Origin: VRUE01 sp963708115
GTDB lineage: Bacteria; Actinomycetota; Thermoleophilia; Solirubrobacterales; 70-9
Length of the DNA stretch: 64,000 bases
Direction of reading: 5' to 3'
NCBI GenBank assembly: GCA_963708115.1
Contig: CAVPRX010000001.1
Location: 1,116,001-1,180,000, forward strand
A program made the translations under genes and the position numbers. Every line of letters begins with the position of its first letter. Position 1 is the stretch's first letter. This document shows, one piece after another, positions 1-10,305 of this stretch. The notes under the pieces are model-generated. The model was not told where the DNA came from. It did not search any database and was given only the letters and a program-made list of their open reading frames with translations.

Positions 1-942
1 GAAGAGTGGAAGGGGGCCTTGAAGAAGCAGGTCACCGAAAAGGTCTTTTCCAACGTGATCGAGACCGCTTCCTTCGAGGGCAAGCTCTATGCGGCGCCCT
101 TCAACACCAACACCCAGCTGCTCTGGTACCGCAAAGACCTCGTGCCGAAGCCGCCGCGCACCTGGGACGAGATGATCGACCAGGCCGAAAAGCTCGGGCC
201 CGAGCGCTCCGGCACGATCCAGGTCCAGGCCAACCGCTACGAGGGCTTCATGGTCTGGGCCAACGCCCTGATCGAAAGCGCCGGCACGCCGATCCTCTCG
301 GGGCCGGAAACGGTCGACCTGAAACAGGGCCCGACCGAAAAGGCGCTCGAGGTCATGGGGCGGCTGGCGAGCTCCTCCGCCGCCCCGCCGAGCCTCTCCA
401 CCTCCGATGAGGACAGCTCCCGGCTGGCCTTCGAGGCGGGGGAATCGGCCTTCATGACCAACTACACGTTCGCCTACGCGAGCGCCCAGGCCGAAGCACC
501 GGAAATCGGCAGGGAGATGGGCTACGCCCGCTTTCCGCGCGTCGATGCGAAACGGCCGAGCAAACCCCCGCTGGGCGGCTTCAACCTCGCCGTCAGCTCC
601 TTCTCCAAGCACAAGGACGTCGCCTTCGACGCCGCCGCCTGCCTGGCGAATGGCCAAAGCCAGATGACCGCGACGGAACTGGACGGGCTGCCGCCTTCGC
701 GGTCCGACCTCTACTCCACCAAAACCGTGACTGAGGCCTACCCCGGTTTCGCGCAGCTGGTCAAAAAGTCGATCGAGGACTCCGGCCCCCGCCCGACGAC
801 GCCCGCCTACCAGGACGTCTCGCTGGCGCTGCAGCGCACGCTCCATCCCCCCGACAAGATCGACCCCGAAGACACGAGCTCGATCTACGGGGAACTGAAG
901 TCGAACCTCGAAGACGCGGTCAAGCACGAAGGGCTGTTCTGA
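1..942 (+). CDS. ABC sugar transporter substrate-binding protein (5' truncated)
   Basis: The reading frame is open from the first base of the window, so the signal peptide and N-terminal lobe lie upstream. About 313 residues remain. They read as an extracellular solute-binding protein of the maltose/trehalose type: the stretch near DKPG-free KDLVPKPPRTWDEM is the hinge region typical of family 1 binding proteins, and GESAFMTNYTFAYA follows. It would capture a sugar outside the membrane and deliver it to the two permeases downstream. The stop overlaps the next start (TGATG), so the genes are co-translated. Gene order (binding protein, two permeases, ATPase) matches mycobacterial lpqY-sugABC, but the substrate cannot be read from sequence. 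Confidence 0.85.
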   Translation, partial: EEWKGALKKQVTEKVFSNVIETASFEGKLYAAPFNTNTQLLWYRKDLVPKPPRTWDEMIDQAEKLGPERSGTIQVQANRYEGFMVWANALIESAGTPILSGPETVDLKQGPTEKALEVMGRLASSSAAPPSLSTSDEDSSRLAFEAGESAFMTNYTFAYASAQAEAPEIGREMGYARFPRVDAKRPSKPPLGGFNLAVSSFSKHKDVAFDAAACLANGQSQMTATELDGLPPSRSDLYSTKTVTEAYPGFAQLVKKSIEDSGPRPTTPAYQDVSLALQRTLHPPDKIDPEDTSSIYGELKSNLEDAVKHEGLF

Positions 943-1856
943 TGGAGGCGAGCGTGCAACAGCACCCGGCAGGCAGCCAGCGGACGCGCTCCGAGCACCG
1001 CCTGGCCTGGATGCTGTGCGCCCCGGCGGTGATCGCGATGCTGGCCGTGACCGCTTACCCGATCGGCTACGCAATCGTCCTCTCGCTGCAGCAGATAGAC
1101 CTGCGCTTCCCCGACCAGAGCGGCTTCGTCGGGCTCGACAACTACACCGCCATCCTCAGCTCCGACCTCTGGTGGACCGACCTCTTCAACACCGTCTTCG
1201 TGATGGTCACCTCGGTCGCGATCGAGCTCGTCCTCGGCATGGCGATCGCCCTGGTCATGCACCGGGCGATATTCGGCCGCGGCATCGTCCGCACCTCGGT
1301 CCTGATCCCCTACGGGATCATCACCGTGGTCGCGGCCTTCGCCTGGCAGTTCGCCTTCGCGCCGGACACCGGCTTCGTCAACAACCTGCCGCTGATCGCC
1401 GAAGACATGGACTGGTTCGGCGGTCGCTTCAGCTCCTTCGCCGTGATCATCATGGCCGAGGTCTGGAAGACGACGCCCTTCATGGCGCTGCTCTTGCTGG
1501 CCGGGCTGGTGACGATCGACAGCCAGCTCTACGAGGCGGCGAAAGTCGACGGGGCCACGGCGTGGCAGCGCTTCACCCGCATCACCCTGCCGCTGATGAA
1601 GCCGGCGATCCTCGTCGCGCTGCTCTTCCGCACCCTCGACGCCTTCCGCGTCTTCGACACGATCTTCATCATGACCCGCGGTGCGCAGGACACCGAATCG
1701 GTCTCGATCCTCGGCTTCAACCAGCTGATCTCGCGCCTCAACCTCGGGCTCGGCTCGGCAGTCTCGGTGCTGATCTTCATCTGCGTCTTCCTGATCGCGT
1801 TCGTCTTCGTGCGCGGCTTCGGCGCGCGGGTCGAGGAAGGAAGGCCGGGTAGCTGA
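942..1856 (+). CDS. ABC sugar transporter permease, MalF/SugA type
   Basis: This 304-residue polytopic protein has about six membrane segments; the first lies near residues 25-50 after a charged N-terminus. The EAA loop that docks to the ATPase is clear: EAAKVDGATAWQRFTRITLP. It starts inside the stop of the binding-protein gene and ends 1 nt before the next start, so it belongs to a tight operon. With the following permease it should form the transmembrane channel of a carbohydrate importer (CUT1 subfamily). The family is certain; the transported sugar is not. Confidence 0.92.
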   Translation: MEASVQQHPAGSQRTRSEHRLAWMLCAPAVIAMLAVTAYPIGYAIVLSLQQIDLRFPDQSGFVGLDNYTAILSSDLWWTDLFNTVFVMVTSVAIELVLGMAIALVMHRAIFGRGIVRTSVLIPYGIITVVAAFAWQFAFAPDTGFVNNLPLIAEDMDWFGGRFSSFAVIIMAEVWKTTPFMALLLLAGLVTIDSQLYEAAKVDGATAWQRFTRITLPLMKPAILVALLFRTLDAFRVFDTIFIMTRGAQDTESVSILGFNQLISRLNLGLGSAVSVLIFICVFLIAFVFVRGFGARVEEGRPGS

Positions 1857-1857
1857 G

Positions 1858-2700
1858 ATGGAACGTGGAAGCCGTGACTACGCGCTGTGGAGCATCGCCA
1901 TCCTGGCCGTGATCGTGGTCGCCCTGGTCCCCGTCGTCTGGCTGATCTCGATCTCACTGAAGCCGACCGACGCGGTCACCGACGGGCACTTCCTGCCCAG
2001 CGAGATCTCCTTCGACAACTACAAGAGCCTGTTCGAAGGGGGCATCGACGACAGCCCCTTCATCAAGCCGCTGATCAACTCGATCCTGATCGCGCTGTCG
2101 ACGACGGTGATCGCGATCACCTTCGCCTCCTTCGCCGCCTACGCAATCGCGCGGCTCGAGTTCCCCGGCAAGCGGGTGATCCTCGCCGGAGCGCTGGCGA
2201 TCGCGATGTTCCCGCCGATCTCAACCGTCGGGCCGCTCTTCGACATGTGGCGGGCGATCGGCCTCTACGACACCTATCCGGGGCTGATCATCCCCTACCT
2301 GACCTTCTCGCTGCCGCTGGCGATCTACGTCCTCGTCGCCTTCTTCCGCGAGATTCCTTGGGAGTTGGAGCAGGCGGCGCAGGTGGACGGCGCGACCCCG
2401 TTTCAGGCCTTCACCAAGGTGATCGTGCCGCTGGCGGCGCCGGGCATGTTCACGGCGGCGATCCTCGTCTTCATCTTCGCCTGGAACGACTTCCTCTTCG
2501 CGATCTCGCTGACCTCCTCGGACGCGTCGCGCACCGTGCCGGCCGCGCTTGCCTTCTTCACCGGCGAGTCGTCCTTCACCCAGCCGACCGGCAGCATCGC
2601 CGCGGCGGCGGTCGTCGTGACCGTGCCGATCATCGTCTTCGTCCTGTTATTCCAGCGCCGAATCGTCTCCGGCCTCACCGCCGGAGCCGTGAAGGGATAA
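1858..2700 (+). CDS. ABC sugar transporter permease, MalG/SugB type
   Basis: This is the second permease of the importer, 280 residues, with a first membrane helix at about residues 10-32 and five more. The EAA motif reads EQAAQVDGATPFQAFTKVIV. Its length and motif position fit the MalG half of CUT1 transporters. The start lies 1 nt after the previous stop. A good ribosome binding site for the downstream ATPase gene (AAGGAG) overlaps the end of this gene. Confidence 0.92.
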   Translation: MERGSRDYALWSIAILAVIVVALVPVVWLISISLKPTDAVTDGHFLPSEISFDNYKSLFEGGIDDSPFIKPLINSILIALSTTVIAITFASFAAYAIARLEFPGKRVILAGALAIAMFPPISTVGPLFDMWRAIGLYDTYPGLIIPYLTFSLPLAIYVLVAFFREIPWELEQAAQVDGATPFQAFTKVIVPLAAPGMFTAAILVFIFAWNDFLFAISLTSSDASRTVPAALAFFTGESSFTQPTGSIAAAAVVVTVPIIVFVLLFQRRIVSGLTAGAVKG

Positions 2701-2711
2701 GGAGCCACCCA

Positions 2712-3911
<1,200 letters not shown>

Positions 3912-3954
3912 TCACCAACTCGAATCGCCCGGATTGGGGGATACTCTTCCGACC

Positions 3955-6900
3955 GTGGAGGGCGACCAAGGGCGTTCCTGGCAAGGGACCAAACTGTGGA
4001 TCGAGCTGGAGAGCAGGGCTGACGCGCCACCCGCGCTGAGGCGCGCGGTCGAGGGCATCCTGCCGGACGTCGAGGAAATCCTCGACCACGGCGACACGAT
4101 GCCCGGCAACTTCACCCTGCACGATTCCCGGCACTCCCGGCGGGTCGCCGAGCGTATGGCGAGCCTGGCTGGGGGGTTGCTCGCCGAGATATCCCCCTAT
4201 GACCTGACGATGCTCCTCCTCAGCGCCTATCTGCACGACATCGGCATGACGCCTCCGCTGGGCAAGGTCAAGGCCAACTACATGTTGTTGCTCACCGGTG
4301 AAACAGGCTCACTGAGCGAAACCGAAGCAGCTGACCTCCAAGCATGGCTAGACGATCAGTGGGACGGCCGCGTGCCGCCGATCTCCGCCGGCAGGCCAAC
4401 CGTCGAAGAGCTCCGCCTCGCGGATCAGGTGATCGCCGGTTATGTACGCCACCGGCACAACGACTGGAGCGAGAGCTGGATTCGCGTCAATCTCGGCGAG
4501 GAGACGAAACGGCTCTATCCGACCTTCCTCGACGATCTCATCCTGCTCTGCAAGAGCCACCACTTCGGCGTCGACGAGCTCAAAGCGCGGACGTTCAATC
4601 CGCACCTCATAGGCGAGGAGGTGCTTCACCTCCGCTACTGCGCTTGCGTCCTGCGAGTCGCCGACGTGCTCGACTTCGACCCGGAGCGAACCCCGCCAAT
4701 CCTCTTCGCCCACAGAGACGTCGAAGCCGACAGCGCAATCTTCTGGCGCAAGGATCGCGAGATCTCCTTCGTCCAGGAAGGCAACCACTTCGTGCTGGAA
4801 GCCCACCCCTCCGACGCGCTGACGCATTACGCGATCGAGACGACGATCGAGGCGGTCAATCACGAGCTGGCGGGCTGCCGCCGCCTGGCCGACGCGATGG
4901 ACTTTCACCGGATGGCGAATCGCGAAGAGGATCTTCCGCATCGTTGGTCGCTCGACTCGAGCGTCAAGGCGACGATCGAGCCTCGCGGCGACGCCTACGA
5001 GTACATCGACGGCACCTTCAAACCCGATCCTCAAAAGCTGATTGAGCTCGTCGGCGGAATCGAGCTCTACGGCTCGGAGCTCGCCGCCCTCAGGGAGGTC
5101 TTGCAGAACGCATTCGACGCGGTCCGCGAGCAGATTGCGCGCCAGCGGCTCATGTGCGACGACCCCAGCGATCCAGATATCGCGATGGCGATCGCCCAAA
5201 CGCACAAGGTCGCGGTCACCCTGCGGCGCCGCGGAGACGGGCTCGAGCTCTGCTGCAGGGACTCGGGCACCGGGATGTCGCGCGACATCATCCGCTCGCG
5301 GTTCCTCGTCGGCGGCACGGCCGGGGACCACGAGATCCGCGCATTGGAGCGTGCCTGCGAAGGGCATGGCTTCATGGTCGGGCGAACCGCCCGCTTCGGC
5401 ATCGGCGTGCTGTCCTACTTTCTCCTCGGATCGGACTTGACGGTTCAAACCCGACGTTCGACCGAGGCAGGATCGGACGGGCCCGGGTGGACCTTCACCA
5501 CGTCGGGGCTTGCCGACTTCGGCGAACTCAAACAGGAGCCGAAAGCCCTCCACGGCACGGAAGTAGCGCTGACGATCAAGCCAGAGCTACTCGCGGAAGG
5601 CATCGAGGAGTTCGCCCGGGAGCTGGCCGACTATCTCGGACGCACCGTCATGCGCACTCCCTGCGCTTTCTCGTTCGAAGCCCCGGAGTTCGGCATCTCT
5701 CGATCGATGAAAATCGGCTGGGCCGATCGAAGCGAAATCGCCAAGATCCTGCTGGTGGCACCCGCCTTCGTGGATCAGGAGGACCGGTACGGGGGCGACG
5801 AGGAGCATGAGCTGATCCCGCTGCGCGAGCAAGCGGAGCGCGACCACGCCCGACACCACCTGGGGGAACTCAACGAGCGGGCCGACAAAACGTTCAGGAT
5901 CACCACCCACGAAGGGGACTTGCCCGACAAGCTGGGCTCTTACCGGATCTACCGCGGGCACTTCGATCTCTGCTGCGGACCTTCATTCGCGTACATGGAC
6001 GTGGAGCAGTCAGCCACGGGCGAGTACCGGGTCCGTTCGCACGCAGATGGCGATGCCGCTCTGCCGGTGGGCGAGATGGTCTCGATGAGCTGGAACGGGA
6101 TTGGCGTTGAGACCGACCTGGAGGCGGTGTCGGCCCATATGCACCGGTTCATGGGACGAGTTCAGAACTCTATGATCGAACTCGATTGGACCAGCGACGC
6201 GGCAGGTCGTCTCGCGGTCCACCGCAACAGCTTCAGGCCAAGCGAGCTGGCCGAAAAGGCACTTGACTGGGTGATGGATCGGGCCGAGGAGCTGCTTTTT
6301 GAGATGGTCCGCGAGAACCCGGATTCGCCGCTCGCGCTCTCGAACGCAAGTCAAATAGGGCGCGTCCCGGAGAACCTCCAGTCCGTCGCCTGGTTGACGT
6401 ATCCAACGAGCGACAAAGGCCGTCAGCTCGAGGCTCTGCAATTCCCGGCGCTGGACGAAGCGGAGCTCTGGGATCGCTCTCACCTCTACTGGCGGGGCTC
6501 GGAGGTGACCGTGGCGCCGTGGCTGAGGACGATCAACCAGACCTACGGGGGTCGAGCCCTGTCATGGCACGGAACCAGCTTCCCCCCCACCACGGTGGGG
6601 GCGACGCTGGGCAACGGCTTTCGGCCGGTGATGATCTGGGAGTCCCTCCAGCACTTCCCAAGCAGGAACGGGCATCCGCTGAGCCTGGCCAGCTTTCCTC
6701 CGGAGTGGCCCAATCTCGTCGGCGTGTCCTCTCAAGCATCGCTGATGGACGACCCGACCGAGGCATGGAACTCCGATCACCCGCTGCTGGGCGCAGTCGA
6801 CGATCCCTCGTGGCGGTGGAGTCGGGACACCTTCCTCCTCTACACCCTGAATCCGCTCCCGCATCGAGATGAGCTGTTCAGATCACCAGGGCGGGTTGCG

Positions 6901-7200
6901 GCCTGGGTGCTGCTTTGCCTGCAGGAAGAAAAGGACGACATCTGGAATGGTCTTGCCGATCGCTCCCCAGATTTCCTGAAGGAGGCATGGGACCTCATTC
7001 CCCGGCTGGAGAATCGCGCGATCGTCTACTGGTTGGAGAAGAGGAAACGGCTGAAGCTTTTCGTTCTGACCGTCGACTCCTGGGATACGTATGAAGGCGG
7101 GTCCGCACCTCAGGCGTTCGCCGAGCTCTTCGATGCTCCGGTGGAAGACTGGTGGCTCGCCTATGGCGACGGCGAGCGCGAGCTGAAGCGCAGAAGCTGA
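3955..7200 (+). CDS. HD phosphohydrolase fused to Hsp90/GHKL-type ATPase, about 1081 aa
   Basis: Two enzymatic modules are visible. Residues about 50-250 form an HD domain: an early HDSRH, the HD doublet in LHDIGM near 94-95, then RHRH, SHH and RVADVLDFD as further metal ligands. Residues about 370-600 form a GHKL ATPase: N-box LREVLQNAFDAV (E381, N385, D388), DSGTGM (436-441), and FGIG (481-484) with HGTEV after it. The remaining about 480 residues have no motif I recognise. GTG 3955 was chosen because GATACT lies 9 nt upstream, the leaderless pattern seen elsewhere here; TTG 3934 is the alternative. The gene stands alone, is less GC-rich than its neighbours, and overlaps the convergent exporter gene by 40 bp. 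The role is unknown; stress response or phage defence is an inference. Confidence 0.7.
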   Translation: MEGDQGRSWQGTKLWIELESRADAPPALRRAVEGILPDVEEILDHGDTMPGNFTLHDSRHSRRVAERMASLAGGLLAEISPYDLTMLLLSAYLHDIGMTPPLGKVKANYMLLLTGETGSLSETEAADLQAWLDDQWDGRVPPISAGRPTVEELRLADQVIAGYVRHRHNDWSESWIRVNLGEETKRLYPTFLDDLILLCKSHHFGVDELKARTFNPHLIGEEVLHLRYCACVLRVADVLDFDPERTPPILFAHRDVEADSAIFWRKDREISFVQEGNHFVLEAHPSDALTHYAIETTIEAVNHELAGCRRLADAMDFHRMANREEDLPHRWSLDSSVKATIEPRGDAYEYIDGTFKPDPQKLIELVGGIELYGSELAALREVLQNAFDAVREQIARQRLMCDDPSDPDIAMAIAQTHKVAVTLRRRGDGLELCCRDSGTGMSRDIIRSRFLVGGTAGDHEIRALERACEGHGFMVGRTARFGIGVLSYFLLGSDLTVQTRRSTEAGSDGPGWTFTTSGLADFGELKQEPKALHGTEVALTIKPELLAEGIEEFARELADYLGRTVMRTPCAFSFEAPEFGISRSMKIGWADRSEIAKILLVAPAFVDQEDRYGGDEEHELIPLREQAERDHARHHLGELNERADKTFRITTHEGDLPDKLGSYRIYRGHFDLCCGPSFAYMDVEQSATGEYRVRSHADGDAALPVGEMVSMSWNGIGVETDLEAVSAHMHRFMGRVQNSMIELDWTSDAAGRLAVHRNSFRPSELAEKALDWVMDRAEELLFEMVRENPDSPLALSNASQIGRVPENLQSVAWLTYPTSDKGRQLEALQFPALDEAELWDRSHLYWRGSEVTVAPWLRTINQTYGGRALSWHGTSFPPTTVGATLGNGFRPVMIWESLQHFPSRNGHPLSLASFPPEWPNLVGVSSQASLMDDPTEAWNSDHPLLGAVDDPSWRWSRDTFLLYTLNPLPHRDELFRSPGRVAAWVLLCLQEEKDDIWNGLADRSPDFLKEAWDLIPRLENRAIVYWLEKRKRLKLFVLTVDSWDTYEGGSAPQAFAELFDAPVEDWWLAYGDGERELKRRS

Positions 7201-8582
7201 GGAGCGGGCGAGCCGGTGGCGAGCTTGCGCTCCGGGCGCAAGCCGAGCGTGACCGCACCCGAAAGCAGGGCGGCGATCGCGGCGAAGAGGTAGGCGCTGT
7301 CGGAGACCGAGAGCGCGGCGCTGAGGCTCGCCGGTTCGCCGACGATGGCGACGAGGATCGCGGTGCCGAGCACCGCACCGACCTGGCGGAAGGCCGCGTT
7401 GACCGCGCTTGCCGTGGCAAAGCGGTCGACGGGGATGTCGCGGACGGCGGCCGAGCCCAGCGTCGGGAAGGCGAGGCCGATGCCGATGCCGGTCAGCGTC
7501 GCTCCCGGCAGCCAGAGGCCGAGCCAGTCGGGCTCGGTGCCGGCCGAGCGCAGGACCCAGACGCCGGCGGCGAAGAGGACGGTGCCGGGGACGACGACGG
7601 CGCGCTGGCCGAAGCGGTCGGCGAGCTTGCCCGCCGGGCCGGAGACGATCGTCGTCCAGGCGGGGCCGGGCAGGGTCGCGAGGCCCGCCTGGAGCACGGT
7701 GTAGCCCCAGATCGAGGTGAGGAAGACGACGTTGCCGAGGACGATCGAGAAGAAGGCGGCGGAGAAGAGCAGCGTGCCGAGGTTGCCGATGCGGAAGGAG
7801 CGGTGCGCGAAGAGGTCCGGTTCGACGATCGGTCGCGGGTGACTGCGGCTGCGGGCGATCATCATCCCGAGCAGAACCGCCCCGGCCGTGAAGCAGCCGA
7901 GGGTCGCCGCCGCCGTCCATCCCCAGTCGTTGCCCTCGACGATGCCGAGCGTGAAAAGGGCAAGCGAGAGCGCCAGCATCGCGGCACCCGGCAGGTCGGG
8001 CAGGCGGTGGTCGCGGACCGGCCGCTCGGCGAGCCGGCGGCTGCCCGCCCAGACGATCGCGGCGCCGAGCGGCAGGTTGACGAGGAAGACGAGGCGCCAG
8101 TCCGCGAGCTCGACCAGCGCGCCGCCAAGGGTCGGACCCGTCGTCGCCGCGGCAGCGGCCGCGGCTCCCCAGATCCCGACCCCGGTCGAGCGCTTCTCGA
8201 CCGGAAAGCTGTCGAGCACGATCGCCAGCGAGGCGGGGGCGATCAGCGCCGCGCCGACTCCCTGCAGGACGCGGAAGGCGATCAGCAGCGGCAGGGTCGG
8301 GGCAATCGCGCAGAGCAGGCTGGCGGTGGTGAAGCCGGCGACGCCGAGTAGGAAGATCCGCTTGTGGCCGAAGCGATCGGCGAGGCCGCCCGCCGGGATC
8401 AGCAGCGCCGCGATCACGACGAAGTAGGCGTCGAGCACCCAGGAGAGGGCGTCGCGCCCCGAGCCGGCGAAGGACGCCGAGATGTCGGGGAAGGCGATGT
8501 TGACGATCGTCGTGTCGAGAAAGGCGACGAAGGCGCCGGCGGAGGCGATGAAGACGGCCGCTCTATGTCCGCGGTCATACAT
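7161..8582 (-). CDS. MFS drug exporter, DHA2 (EmrB/QacA) family
   Basis: This 473-residue protein has about 14 hydrophobic helices, the size and topology of proton-driven multidrug exporters of the DHA2 group. The N-terminus AFLDTTIVNIAFPDI carries the D(T)TIVN(I/V)A motif of helix 1, and GGLADRFGHKR is the loop 2-3 motif A. It is divergent from a TetR gene 19 bp away, with a palindrome covering both start codons, so repression relieved by an exported compound is likely. The last 13 codons overlap the end of the HD/Hsp90-like gene on the other strand. Confidence 0.92.
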   Translation of the reverse strand: MYDRGHRAAVFIASAGAFVAFLDTTIVNIAFPDISASFAGSGRDALSWVLDAYFVVIAALLIPAGGLADRFGHKRIFLLGVAGFTTASLLCAIAPTLPLLIAFRVLQGVGAALIAPASLAIVLDSFPVEKRSTGVGIWGAAAAAAATTGPTLGGALVELADWRLVFLVNLPLGAAIVWAGSRRLAERPVRDHRLPDLPGAAMLALSLALFTLGIVEGNDWGWTAAATLGCFTAGAVLLGMMIARSRSHPRPIVEPDLFAHRSFRIGNLGTLLFSAAFFSIVLGNVVFLTSIWGYTVLQAGLATLPGPAWTTIVSGPAGKLADRFGQRAVVVPGTVLFAAGVWVLRSAGTEPDWLGLWLPGATLTGIGIGLAFPTLGSAAVRDIPVDRFATASAVNAAFRQVGAVLGTAILVAIVGEPASLSAALSVSDSAYLFAAIAALLSGAVTLGLRPERKLATGSPAPQLLRFSSRSPSP

Positions 8583-8608
8583 CGGTGGCCGCGACTATAC
8601 TATGACCG
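8572..8608. promoter_or_regulatory. Palindromic operator between MFS exporter and TetR genes
   Basis: CGGTCATA (8572-8579) is exactly repeated in inverted form as TATGACCG (8601-8608), 21 nt apart. The arms cover the start codons of both divergent genes. The placement is typical of TetR autoregulation; binding is inferred. Confidence 0.6.
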
Positions 8609-9222
8609 TGGGCATAACGCGACTGGCGGATGCGAGAGCGATCGAACCGAAGGCCCGGGACGGGCGAAAGCGACTGCTCAACGGAGCGCGGAAGCTGCTC
8701 GCCGAGAAGGGTTACGCGGGCATGGAGCTGCGTGACGTGGCCGAGGTCGGCAGGGCGCCGCGAGGGTCGATCTACCACCACTTCCCCGGTGGCAAGCGTC
8801 AGCTCGCCGTCGAGGCGGCCGAGCTGGAGGGGGTCGAGATCCGCGCCGGGATCGAACGCTCGCTGCGCGAGCGCGGCCTCGGCGAGACGCTGACGATGTT
8901 CGGCGAGATATTCCGCCGCCGGGTCAAAGACAGGCCCGAGCGCCTCGGCTGTCCGGTCGCCGCCGCGGCGTTGGCCCGCCCCGAGGACCCCGCCCTGGCC
9001 GCCGCCGCAACGGCGGCATTCCTGAGCTGGGAAGCACCGATCGCCGCCGCACTGGAAGAGGAAGGCGTCAGCCCAAAGGACGCCACGACCTTCGCCGGCC
9101 TGGTCGTCTCGACGATCGAGGGCGCCCTGATCCGCGCCCGCGCAGCCGGCGACGAGGCGCCGCTGAAGTCGGCCGTCGCCGGCCTGCACCGCGCCCTCGA
9201 CTACCTGCTCGCCGCCTCATAG
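8602..9222 (+). CDS. TetR-family transcriptional repressor
   Basis: This 206-residue protein has an N-terminal TetR DNA-binding domain (about residues 20-65): LLNGARKLLAEKGYAGMELR, then VAEVGRAPRGSIYHHF, where the recognition helix ends in the family hallmark YHHF. The C-terminal half resembles the TetR_C ligand domain of the LmrA/YxaF type. The ATG at 8602 gives the usual N-terminus; an upstream in-frame extension lies inside the exporter gene and is not credible. It presumably represses the divergent MFS exporter and itself through the 8572-8608 palindrome. Confidence 0.9.
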   Translation: MTVGITRLADARAIEPKARDGRKRLLNGARKLLAEKGYAGMELRDVAEVGRAPRGSIYHHFPGGKRQLAVEAAELEGVEIRAGIERSLRERGLGETLTMFGEIFRRRVKDRPERLGCPVAAAALARPEDPALAAAATAAFLSWEAPIAAALEEEGVSPKDATTFAGLVVSTIEGALIRARAAGDEAPLKSAVAGLHRALDYLLAAS

Positions 9223-9232
9223 GGTCAGCCGC

Positions 9233-10219
9233 ATGCGCTTGCGAATGGGAACCGCGCTCGTTGCCGTAACGGCCTTCCTCGTGCCCTCGAACGCTCTTGC
9301 TTTCGAGGAAGTGGGCAACGGCTGCGCCGCCGACGACGTCCTTCAGAGCTCAACCCTGATCGGCGATGCCAGCAACCGCCTGCCACCGCCACACCCGCAG
9401 GTTCCTCAGGGGGAAGGGTGGGTGATAACTCGCTGGCGGGTCGAAGTCGGTCCCGGGCTGGGCCCCATCGCACAGCAGTTGGCGGTCTTCCGTTGGCCGG
9501 AAGAATCCCAGAGCTACCGTAAAGCCGGCGAGAGTGCGATCGAGACGGTGGCGTCCGGCACGAATGAATTCCAGACCCGGATCCCCGCCCTGGAGCTCGA
9601 CCATATCGGCCTGTACGGCCCCGAGAAGACCCTCGTCTGCCGCAACGATCCGCTGAGCCTGGCCGGCGTCGTCGAGGGCGACTTTCCGCTCAACTCGACG
9701 CGGCGCTACGAAACCCTCGGCCAGACCGGTGTCCCTGTGGTGGCAATCGTCGAGCCCGACCAAGACCACGACTACTACGGGGACGAGACGCAAGACGAGT
9801 GCTCTTGGACCGCTGCCTACCAGACGGATTGTCCGAGCGAGAAAATCGGCATCGTCTCCGCCGCGGTCAAACAGCGGTCCATCTTGGTCGAAGTCCAGTT
9901 GGCATACACGGCGCCCGTGGAAGCCTTCGGTCAGGTCAGCTGGGCAGTCCGGCGCAAATCCCACCGGGGCGCGGCCATGCGCTCCGGCAAAGGTGGCCGG
10001 CGCGTGACGGCCGGCCTCAGCGCAGGCAGGGGCAGGAGCATCGGCCCCACCAGGGCGGCGATCTTCAAGCTGCCGCTGCCGAGATCGGTACAAGGGCGGC
10101 TGGACCGGCTCGTGCCGCGGCGGGCGCTGCGAGCGAAGCTGACGGTCCGCGCTACCGACGTCGTCAATGGGGTCGTGGAGCGCAAGCTGACCTTGAAGCT
10201 GCCGGGCCGAGAGCGCTGA
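9233..10219 (+). CDS. Secreted protein with calcium-loop-like DxDxD motif
   Basis: The protein is 328 residues. It starts with a signal peptide (MRLRMGTALVAVTAFLVPSN, probably cut after NALA). The middle carries DQDHDYYGDETQDEC, a thrombospondin-type-3/dockerin-like Asp-rich loop that I recognise from many exported Thermoleophilia proteins. The C-terminal third is basic and rich in Arg/Lys. TAGGGT lies 7 nt before the ATG and no Shine-Dalgarno is seen, suggesting a leaderless transcript. Function is unknown; a cell-surface or extracellular role is inferred from the signal peptide only. Confidence 0.75.
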   Translation: MRLRMGTALVAVTAFLVPSNALAFEEVGNGCAADDVLQSSTLIGDASNRLPPPHPQVPQGEGWVITRWRVEVGPGLGPIAQQLAVFRWPEESQSYRKAGESAIETVASGTNEFQTRIPALELDHIGLYGPEKTLVCRNDPLSLAGVVEGDFPLNSTRRYETLGQTGVPVVAIVEPDQDHDYYGDETQDECSWTAAYQTDCPSEKIGIVSAAVKQRSILVEVQLAYTAPVEAFGQVSWAVRRKSHRGAAMRSGKGGRRVTAGLSAGRGRSIGPTRAAIFKLPLPRSVQGRLDRLVPRRALRAKLTVRATDVVNGVVERKLTLKLPGRER

Positions 10220-10305
10220 AGCAGGTCCTGTCCCGCTGCTACCCTGCCGGGGTAGGCAGTCTGCCTGCGCGTCACGTCCTTTCCCTAACCGAGGAACACG
10301 CGCTT

